Shown: one piece after another, positions 5,968 through 11,040 of the stretch
Layout: each line of letters starts with the position of its first letter
How positions within the stretch are numbered: position 1 is the stretch's first letter
Assembly: GCA_934792625.1 (NCBI GenBank)
Contig: CAKVON010000020.1
Coordinates: forward strand, 1-11,040
Direction of reading: 5' to 3'
Length of the DNA stretch: 11,040 bases
Source: an uncultured Atopobiaceae bacterium
GTDB taxonomy: Bacteria > Actinomycetota > Coriobacteriia > Coriobacteriales > Atopobiaceae
The notes under the pieces: generated by a model
Seen by the model: the letters and a program-made list of their open reading frames with translations, nothing else
Told to the model about the DNA's origin: nothing
Databases searched by the model: none
Program-made: the position numbers and the translations under genes

Positions 5968-6091
5968 GCGCACCAAACTGCGCACCAAACGCCGACTGTG
6001 CCAGTTGGGACGCTCGCCAACCAACGGCCTGAACGCGAGTCCGAATGGTCGCGTTTTACACCACGCCTTACACCACGCCTTACACCAAACG
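5968..6091. repeat. Two clusters of 12-bp repeats (CACCA core) downstream of tRNA-Glu
   Basis: Two units of GCGCACCAAAC repeat at 12-base spacing (5968-5978 and 5980-5990). Three units of TTACACCACGCC or TTACACCAAACG follow at 6056, 6068 and 6080. All share the core CACCA. They lie in a gap (5948-6129) with no convincing gene between a tRNA 3' end and the convergent transketolase operon. Such short direct repeats beside a tRNA can be arm-type integrase or excisionase sites at an old integration point, or binding sites of another protein. No integrase or duplicated tRNA end is seen in the window, so the meaning is open. Confidence 0.5.
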
Positions 6092-6096
6092 CGGCA

Positions 6097-6127
6097 CTTC
6101 TCGGCAGGGAGATTTCCTGCGGAGAAG
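6097..6127 (-). terminator. Hairpin at the end of the transketolase operon
   Basis: A 12-bp stem with one C-C mismatch (arms 6097-6108 and 6116-6127, 7-base loop) begins two bases after the stop codon of the C-terminal transketolase subunit. There is no proper T-run after it on the minus strand (GTGCCGCGTTTGG follows), so it is a probable but not classical terminator. Confidence 0.5.
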
Positions 6128-6129
6128 GA

Positions 6130-7164
6130 CTAGCGGGACAACGCGTGCAGGCGCTCGGCGACGGACGCGGCGATGGCGTCCGCGGTGAGGCCGGAGCGCT
6201 CGAGCAGGCGGGGCTGGTCGTCGGCCTCGAGGTCGTGCGAGGGGGCGCCCAGGCGCAGCAGTGCGGGGCCGCCAGGCTGTTCGGACAGGTGCTCGGCGAC
6301 GGCGCCACCGAGGCCTCCCTCGCGGATGTGCTCCTCCACGGTCACGACCAGGCGGGAGCCCGAAAGCGCGTCGAGCGCGATGGTGTCCAGCGGCACGACC
6401 CACGGCATGGCGACGACGTCGCAGGTCACACCCTGGGTCCGCAATGCGTCGGCTGCCTTTGCGGCCTCGGCGACCATGCCGCCCGTGGCCACCAGCGCGA
6501 CCGTCGCCGGCGCGTCGGGGCGCGAGTCGGCGGACAGCATGCGCGACCTGCCGCGGGGAAGCCCCTCGCAGGCCGGCGAGACCAGGGTTCCCGCCGGCAC
6601 GACCGACATGCGGACGTAGGCGGGCCTGGGGTCTCGGGCGAGGTCCTGCAGGACGCACCACAGCTCGGCGTTGTCGGCAGGGCACACGACGTCGATGCCG
6701 GGGATGGCGCGCATCACCGCCACGTCGTCGAGCGCCATGTGGCTGGCACCCAGGATGCCCGAGCCGAATCCCGCGGCAAGGCCGACCAGAACCAGCGGGG
6801 CCGCCATGCTCCCCATGGAAACGCGCACCTGGTCGATGGCCCTGCTCGCCAGAAAGCACGCGTAGGCGGGGGCCACGACGTGCAGCCCCTCGAGCGCCAT
6901 CGACCCGCCGACGCCGACCTGGCTCTGCTCGGCGATGCCGACCTGGATGTAGCCGTCCCCGCGCAGCTCGCGGAAGCGCTCCAGCGCCAGGCGGCGGCCG
7001 TAGTCGGAGACGACGATGGTGGCGAGGTCGTCGGACTGGGCCCAGCGCCCCATGGCGTCGCCGAAGACCTCCTTCGGGTCCAGCTGCGCCAGGGCCTGCG
7101 CGAGACTTGCGTCGCAGGTGGTCGGCGCGGCGGTGCTCGTGGTGGTGTCGGTGACGCTAGCCAC
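6130..7164 (-). CDS. Transketolase, C-terminal subunit
   Basis: This is the pyrimidine-binding plus C-terminal half of a two-subunit transketolase, a cytoplasmic thiamine-diphosphate enzyme that moves two-carbon ketol units between sugar phosphates. It has 344 residues, the usual size for the split form. The Pyr domain carries GIAEQ (76-80), whose Glu79 should activate the cofactor's aminopyrimidine ring. GASHMALDDVAVMRAIPGI (139-157) and PADNAELW are further family signatures. The C-terminal domain covers about 205-340. The first 20 residues are Thr/Ala-rich and probably flexible. It starts at GTG 7164, behind AGGAGG with a 9-base gap, and overlaps the end of the upstream gene by 8 bases, so the two subunits are translationally coupled. 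Its partner is the regulator-fused N-terminal subunit. The physiological sugar is unknown: it may be the pentose phosphate pathway or a dedicated sugar route. Confidence 0.93.
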   Translation of the reverse strand: MASVTDTTTSTAAPTTCDASLAQALAQLDPKEVFGDAMGRWAQSDDLATIVVSDYGRRLALERFRELRGDGYIQVGIAEQSQVGVGGSMALEGLHVVAPAYACFLASRAIDQVRVSMGSMAAPLVLVGLAAGFGSGILGASHMALDDVAVMRAIPGIDVVCPADNAELWCVLQDLARDPRPAYVRMSVVPAGTLVSPACEGLPRGRSRMLSADSRPDAPATVALVATGGMVAEAAKAADALRTQGVTCDVVAMPWVVPLDTIALDALSGSRLVVTVEEHIREGGLGGAVAEHLSEQPGGPALLRLGAPSHDLEADDQPRLLERSGLTADAIAASVAERLHALSR

Positions 7165-8992
7165 GACGGATCGCCTCCTCTGCCTCGTCGAGCTCGCGGG
7201 TGGCGATCGCGCGCTCCTCGTCGGTCATCGTCTTGTCGTGCCACTCGACGCGGCCCTCGATGAACGAGATGCCGCGGCCCTTGGCGGTGTCGCACAGCAC
7301 GGCTCTCGGACGGTCGGAGCGGCGCAGCAGCGCGTCGCGCACGGCGACCACGTCGTGGCCGTCGACCTCCTCCACCTCGCAGCCGAAGGCGACGAACTTC
7401 TGCGCCAGGGTGCCGGCATCCAGGACATCGGCGGTGGGGCCGTCCAGCTGCAGCTTGTTCACGTCGACGACGAGGGTGAGCTCGCCCATGGCAAGGTGGC
7501 CGGCAAGCTCGACGGCCTCCCAGACCGAGCCCTCGTTGCACTCGCCGTCGCCCAGGATGCAGAAGACGCGACCCCCGTGGCCCAGGCGGCGGTTGGACAG
7601 CACGATGCCGCACGCGTGCGCGGGACCCATGCCCAGGCTTCCGCCCGAGGTCTCCAGGCCGCGAGCCACGTCGCGACGGGGGTGCTTGAACACGACGGCG
7701 TCGGGGCCGTACAGGCCGCGGTCGAGGTCCTCGCGGGAGAGAAGACCCGCCTGCGCGAGGGCAGGGTACAGCGCCAGCGACGCGTGGGCCTTGGACATGA
7801 CCAGGCGGTCGCGCGACTCCCAGGGGGTGCCGTCGACGCCCGTTGCCATGACGTCGTTGTACAGGGCAGCCAGGATCTCGGCGCACGAGAGGCTTCCGCC
7901 CAGGTGGTATGGGTGCGCGGGGTCGTTGATCGCCCACGCCATGGTGCCACGGCGAATCTCCAGCGCGGCGAGCTCGAGCTCGGTACGGGAGAGGCGCCCC
8001 TGCTCGCACTCCCGGGTGCGGCCGGAAAGCGGCGCGTCCTTCTCGGCAGCGAAGCCCGCGCGCGGGACGTGGTGCGTGAAGGGGTCGGCCGCAGACCCGG
8101 GCTGGGTGGACATGCCGGTGACGTACTGGCCGGCGCGCAGCCAGGTGAGGCTCCACTCGATGGGGGTGCCGTCGTCCAGGCTGATGAGCTGCTCCAGCAC
8201 CAGCACGGGGTCGTCGGCGGAGATTCCCAGGTAGGCACCGTGGTCACGGCCGGCGCGGCGCGCGGTGTAGCGCATGCGCGACGACGAGATCCTGCCCTTG
8301 GAGCAGCGCTCCACCGCGTCGAAGGCCGACTCGGCCGAGAAGTCCGCCTCCTCGATGCCGGGGCAGGCGGCCATGTTGAGCCAGCCCTCCTGGCAGACGA
8401 CCGACTCGCTGCCCACGACGCGAACGCGCCGCAGGAAGAGGGCATCATCGCCGGGCGCAAGGCGCATCTGGTCGCAGACGTCGTCGGGGGCGGGCATGAC
8501 GCGCTCGTCGAGCACGCGGGTGGTGAAGTCCTTGCCCTGCTCGCGCAGGGACGCCGCGATCGAGAGGAGCCTCTCGCCCGAGGCGTGGACGAACCCGGGC
8601 TCCGACACGAAGGTGCCGCGGCCTCGCTCCTGGACCAGCAGGCCCTCGTCCACCAGGGCGCCGATCGCGCGACGGACCGTGCCGCGGCTGAGGCCATGCT
8701 CCTGCATGAGCTCGTGCTCGGACGGGATGCGGGTGCCGGGCGCCCACTCGCGCGAGGCGATCATCGCGCGCATGCGGTCGGAGAGCTGCAGGTGGAGTGC
8801 CGCGGTCGAGCCACGGTCGAGCCCGGTGTGGGTCGCGCCCACCGCGGTGGTGGCGACGTCGAAGCCCAGCCACAGCGCGCGCGTGGCATCGGGGCCGGCT
8901 GCCGCGGGGTGCGTGGCGGGGACGGAAAACGTGGTGGGTGTGGGGTCGGCTACGGCGCCGAGGGTGTCCCCGTGGTTCATGCCTTGGGACAT
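7157..8992 (-). CDS. Fusion of a GntR/HutC-type regulator (wHTH + UTRA) with transketolase N-terminal subunit
   Basis: This single 611-residue frame joins a complete transcription factor to half an enzyme. Residues 1-62 are an unusual extension. Residues 63-130 are a GntR winged helix (PSEHELMQEHGLSRGTVRRA at 90-109, then LVQERGRGTFV). Residues 140-293 are a UTRA effector domain as in HutC-type regulators. Residues 294-333 are a linker. Residues 334-611 are the thiamine-diphosphate-binding transketolase half: HLGGSLSCAEILAALY (363-378), SKAHASLALYPALA (400-413), GDGECNEG (481-488) with Asn512 of the VDVNK motif, and EVDGHD (542-547). The ATG at 8992 has AGGAGG 4 bases upstream. No internal start with a ribosome binding site occurs near the junction, and there is no stop or frameshift. 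It lies first in an operon with the C-terminal subunit. UTRA domains usually bind sugar phosphates or similar metabolites, so it may sense its own pathway and repress itself. Domain calls are secure; function of the fusion is inference. Confidence 0.92.
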   Translation of the reverse strand: MSQGMNHGDTLGAVADPTPTTFSVPATHPAAAGPDATRALWLGFDVATTAVGATHTGLDRGSTAALHLQLSDRMRAMIASREWAPGTRIPSEHELMQEHGLSRGTVRRAIGALVDEGLLVQERGRGTFVSEPGFVHASGERLLSIAASLREQGKDFTTRVLDERVMPAPDDVCDQMRLAPGDDALFLRRVRVVGSESVVCQEGWLNMAACPGIEEADFSAESAFDAVERCSKGRISSSRMRYTARRAGRDHGAYLGISADDPVLVLEQLISLDDGTPIEWSLTWLRAGQYVTGMSTQPGSAADPFTHHVPRAGFAAEKDAPLSGRTRECEQGRLSRTELELAALEIRRGTMAWAINDPAHPYHLGGSLSCAEILAALYNDVMATGVDGTPWESRDRLVMSKAHASLALYPALAQAGLLSREDLDRGLYGPDAVVFKHPRRDVARGLETSGGSLGMGPAHACGIVLSNRRLGHGGRVFCILGDGECNEGSVWEAVELAGHLAMGELTLVVDVNKLQLDGPTADVLDAGTLAQKFVAFGCEVEEVDGHDVVAVRDALLRRSDRPRAVLCDTAKGRGISFIEGRVEWHDKTMTDEERAIATRELDEAEEAIRRG

Positions 8993-9104
8993 GCGTCCTC
9001 CTAGCTGCGCGTGTTCGCTGGCGCAAGGCCCCTTTGGTGGGACCCGCGACTGGCCGCGTGGCCGCTTGTGCGAGAGGCGCAAACAGGTTCATGACTAGTA
9101 CAGG

Positions 9105-9121
9105 ACAAGTAGTATACAAGT
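9105..9121 (-). promoter_or_regulatory. Promoter -10 and probable GntR operator of the transketolase operon
   Basis: On the minus strand TATACT (9116-9111) is a good -10 box; the -35 position (CTCGTG, 9139-9134) is poor. It overlaps the palindrome GTATAC (9112-9117) and lies between two direct copies of ACAAGT (plus strand 9105-9110 and 9116-9121), spaced 11 bases apart, about one helix turn. A second palindrome ACTAGT is at 9094-9099. GT/AC-bounded AT-containing sites are typical of GntR-family operators. A site over the -10 would give autorepression. Transcription would start near 9104, leaving a leader of about 110 bases. The remainder of the gap, 9122-9233, shows nothing else that I can identify. 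Confidence 0.5.
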
Positions 9122-9233
9122 TGCCCATCAGGGCACGAGCGCACCAAGGACTCTCCACGTTGCCGACACTCGGCGCTCGGCGGACGGCATGCCCGAGGGG
9201 GCCGGCGCGCGATGGGCTCGCGACACCCACGGT

Positions 9234-9279
9234 AAGCAAAAGCCGCGATGCACGGGCCTTGGGGCCCACGCGTCGCGGC
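9234..9279 (-). terminator. Intrinsic terminator of tRNA-Leu
   Basis: A long stem pairs GCCGCGA... with ...TCGCGGC (arms from 9279 and to 9242; about 17 bp with one mismatch and two G-U pairs, CCAA loop) and is followed by TTTTGCTT on the minus strand. It separates tRNA-Leu and the Ppx/DivIC unit from the transketolase operon. Confidence 0.85.
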
Positions 9280-9290
9280 AAAGCAATCGC

Positions 9291-9375
9291 TGGTAGGGAC
9301 GGTGGGGTTCGAACCCACAAGCCTTGCGGCGGAGGATTTTAAGTCCCCTGCGTATGCCAATTCCGCCACGTCCCC
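9291..9375 (-). tRNA. tRNA-Leu (anticodon UAA)
   Basis: A class II tRNA with a long variable arm. The acceptor stem GGGGACG pairs with CGTCCCT (a G-U at the first pair), the anticodon loop CTTAAAA has TAA at 9341-9339, and the T-arm is GTGGGTTCGAACCCCAC. The CCA end is encoded (9293-9291). It decodes UUA and UUG, rare codons in a GC-rich genome. It begins 51 bases after the Ppx/GppA stop. No clear own promoter is seen in that gap, so it may be read through from the upstream operon. Confidence 0.96.
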
Positions 9376-9426
9376 GCATATGGAACGCTATCAGAAGCCG
9401 GGGCGACTCGCACCCGACGCCACGAC

Positions 9427-10437
9427 CTAGGCCAGCGGCGCCATCGTGGGGAGCCAGCCCACGGGAGACTCCCCGCCCGCGACCGCGGCGGCCGCCACGA
9501 CCGACAGGCCAAACAGCAGGTCGCTCTCGCTCACCGTCAGGCAGTCGAAACCGGTCGCGCGCATGAGCTCGCGCACGGCGACCGCGCCGCCCAGGACGAC
9601 GCCCGCGCGCTTGGGCTGCAGGCCAATCACGTGGGCACGCTCCCCCACGGTCAGCTGCGCCAGCATGTCGCGAACGGACTCGATGTCGGAGCAGGTCAGC
9701 TCGTGCAGGTGCACGAAGCTCGAGTCGTAGGGCTCCAGCGCCGCGCCAATCGCGACGATCGAGGTCACCGTCCCGCCGACGCACACGAGCCTGGCGGGCT
9801 TCTCGACAGGCGCGTCGCCCGCCACGGCCGACCCCGCCGCCCACGGCACGCACTCTCCGATGCCGTCGCGGCAGAAGCGGGCGGCGGCCTCCAGGTCCTC
9901 GGCCGAGGGCGGGTCGCGGCGCTGCAGGAACTTCTCGGTAACGCGGCGGCAGCCCACGTTGGCCGAGCGAACGAACTCCACGTCAAGGCGGCCATCCGAC
10001 CCGAGGCTGCCCACGGCCAGCTCGGTCGAGCCGCCGCCGTTGTCGGCAACCACGATGCGCTCGCCCACGAAGTCGCGGGCGACGCCCAGGAAGGTCAGGC
10101 TGCCCTCGACCTGCCCCGCGATGACCTCGGGCACCAGGCCCCGGTCGGCGAGGCTGCCGAGAAGGACGTCTGAGTTCGAGGCGTCTCGCGCGGCGCTCGT
10201 GAGGGTGCAGCACACCGCGGCGGCACCCGCCTTGCGGGCGGCGTCGAGGTAGTCGTCGACCGCGAGGAGGACCCTGGCGCGGGCGGCCTCGGAAAGGCGG
10301 CCCGTCGCCGAGAGGCCCTCCCCCAAGTCGCAGATGCGCGACTGCTTTGCCAGGCGGGCGACGTCGTTGCCCTCGACGTCCGCGACGGCCAGTCGGACGG
10401 TCACGGTGCCGATGTCGATCGAGGCGACACGGGTCAT
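9427..10437 (-). CDS. Ppx/GppA family exopolyphosphatase / pppGpp phosphatase
   Basis: This is a cytoplasmic phosphatase of the ASKHA (actin/Hsp70) fold that releases phosphate from polyphosphate or from pppGpp, linking phosphate stores and the stringent response. It has 336 residues, the size of the short two-domain actinobacterial forms. The phosphate-1 loop is SIDIGTVTVRLAV (6-18). Further family motifs are TLTSAARDASN (78-88), VIAGQVEGSLTFLGV (105-119, where Glu111 is the likely catalytic base), DNGGGSTEL (132-140), GGTVTSIVAIGA and a final RAGVVLGGA block. The usual Ile of the DIGGGSTE motif is Asn133 here. It starts at ATG 10437 with AAGGAG 5 bases upstream, only 2 bases after the stop of the DivIC-like gene, so the two form an operon. 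Ppx and GppA activities cannot be told apart from sequence. Confidence 0.93.
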   Translation of the reverse strand: MTRVASIDIGTVTVRLAVADVEGNDVARLAKQSRICDLGEGLSATGRLSEAARARVLLAVDDYLDAARKAGAAAVCCTLTSAARDASNSDVLLGSLADRGLVPEVIAGQVEGSLTFLGVARDFVGERIVVADNGGGSTELAVGSLGSDGRLDVEFVRSANVGCRRVTEKFLQRRDPPSAEDLEAAARFCRDGIGECVPWAAGSAVAGDAPVEKPARLVCVGGTVTSIVAIGAALEPYDSSFVHLHELTCSDIESVRDMLAQLTVGERAHVIGLQPKRAGVVLGGAVAVRELMRATGFDCLTVSESDLLFGLSVVAAAAVAGGESPVGWLPTMAPLA

Positions 10438-10439
10438 GG

Positions 10440-11040
10440 CTACTCCTTAGCGGACGTGATTCCCTCGGCCACGGGGTCGTAGCCGAAGAAGAAGTCGAGC
10501 GCGTGGACGTACCAGGGCACGTCGTCGACGAGCTTGCGCGCGGTCTCGCGGGCCTGCTCGTCGGCGGACGCCTCCGAGGTCCTGGCGTCGTCCGCGTCGG
10601 TGACGCCAGTGGTCGCCGCGGCCGAGCCCGTGGCGGCGCCGGTCGTGGCCTGCGAGCCGGATGCGGCACCGGTGGCTGCGTCACCCGTGGCGGCGTCCCC
10701 GTCGGTCGCTAAACTGTCGGTTCCGCCAACGAGGCCCTGCTCGCGGGCCTTCTCCTCGATGCCCTCGCGGGTCAGCAGGCGGTCGTTTTGCTTGGACAGC
10801 TCGTCGTTGGTCTTGCTGTAGGTCTCGTACTGCGCCGCCAGGATCGCGTTCGAGCGCCGCGAGACGTACAGCGAGCGCGCGGGCATGTAGAAGCAGGCGA
10901 GAAGGACCGCGAGCACGACGCCGACGGCCATGAGGGCGAGGCGCACGCGCGGGTTGGGCGCGGGCCTGCCGCCACGGGCGCGCGCCTCGCGACGGGCCTC
11001 GGCCTGGGCGCGCGCGTCGGCGGTCCGACGGGCGCTCGCG
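10440..11040 (-). CDS. DivIC/FtsB-like septum formation initiator, N-terminus beyond the window edge
   Basis: This is a small bitopic membrane protein of the divisome. In well-studied bacteria DivIC/FtsB bridges FtsL and FtsQ/DivIB and helps switch on septal wall synthesis. The frame is open to base 11040. The visible part begins with a basic, Ala/Arg-rich cytoplasmic tail, then one membrane helix (LALMAVGVVLAVLLACFYM) and a coiled coil from about YVSRRSNAILAAQYETY to the family motif IEEKAREQGLV. After this comes a roughly 60-residue Ala/Thr/Gly/Asp low-complexity linker. The end is a short conserved-looking module PWYVHALDFFFGYDP. GTG 10946 is a possible start but would put the membrane helix almost at the N-terminus; the frame upstream stays coding-like, so I treat the gene as cut by the window. 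It is followed 2 bases later by Ppx/GppA. Confidence 0.88.
   Translation of the reverse strand, partial: ASARRTADARAQAEARREARARGGRPAPNPRVRLALMAVGVVLAVLLACFYMPARSLYVSRRSNAILAAQYETYSKTNDELSKQNDRLLTREGIEEKAREQGLVGGTDSLATDGDAATGDAATGAASGSQATTGAATGSAAATTGVTDADDARTSEASADEQARETARKLVDDVPWYVHALDFFFGYDPVAEGITSAKE

Noticed and set aside
5838..6308. Minus-strand frame with NGIRTRDIHLERVAS.
   Set aside because: This peptide is the familiar false translation of a tRNA-Glu gene, and the rest overlaps the repeats and the transketolase gene.
8100..8112. A separate start for the transketolase N-terminal subunit at the internal ATG (Met294).
   Set aside because: No Shine-Dalgarno sequence stands before it and the frame continues smoothly from the UTRA domain, so a true fusion is the simpler reading.
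7016..9004. A 662-codon plus-strand open frame opposite the transketolase operon.
   Set aside because: Low-complexity Val/Gly/Ala/Arg composition with no domain. The opposite strand carries well-conserved GntR, UTRA and transketolase motifs.
9248..9430. Plus-strand frame with VGFEPTSLAAEDFKSPAYA.
   Set aside because: This is a translation of the tRNA-Leu gene on the opposite strand, not a protein gene.

Overview
The window is GC-rich DNA with strong GC bias at third codon positions and AGGAGG-type ribosome binding sites. Its gene content points to an anaerobic actinobacterium of the class Coriobacteriia (Olsenella/Collinsella/Atopobiaceae-like). This placement is an inference from protein style and gene order, for example a DivIC/FtsB-like protein with a long Ala/Thr/Gly linker next to Ppx/GppA. 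No rRNA or other direct marker confirms it.

Layout, left to right. (1) Positions 1-874, minus: the 5' three quarters of an iron-dependent alcohol dehydrogenase that runs off the left edge. (2) About 875-1322: a 450-base gap holding the dehydrogenase leader and three strong hairpins behind cstA. (3) 1323-3209, minus: a CstA-family transporter with a GTG start. Its upstream region (3242-3455) is the first major surprise. It has a TTGACA -35 box, a 13-codon Ile/Val/Leu-rich leader ORF (MNVQLSIISVTII) folded inside a long hairpin, a second hairpin, and then a textbook intrinsic terminator with a T-run just before the cstA ribosome binding site. This looks like a transcription attenuator of the leader-peptide kind. 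(4) 3647-5715, plus: two overlapping genes for helical, TPR-like proteins that are paralogous to each other and preceded by three 17-bp tandem repeats. (5) 5819-5895, plus: tRNA-Glu(UUC) with a strong terminator, followed by a 180-base gap with five short 12-bp-type repeats. (6) 6130-8992, minus: a two-gene operon for a split transketolase. The C-terminal subunit is ordinary. The N-terminal subunit is fused, in one unbroken reading frame, behind a complete GntR/HutC-type regulator (winged HTH plus UTRA domain). This is the second major surprise: a transcription factor and half of a thiamine-diphosphate enzyme in one polypeptide, with a likely self-operator over its own -10 box. (7) 9291-9375, minus: tRNA-Leu(UAA) with its terminator. 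(8) 9427-11040, minus: a Ppx/GppA phosphatase directly behind a DivIC/FtsB-like septum protein that runs off the right edge.

The genes do not form one pathway. Core functions (tRNAs, Ppx/GppA, DivIC) lie beside carbon and energy genes (alcohol dehydrogenase, CstA uptake, transketolase). At least two of the carbon-related units appear to carry their own built-in control: the cstA attenuator and the regulator-enzyme fusion.
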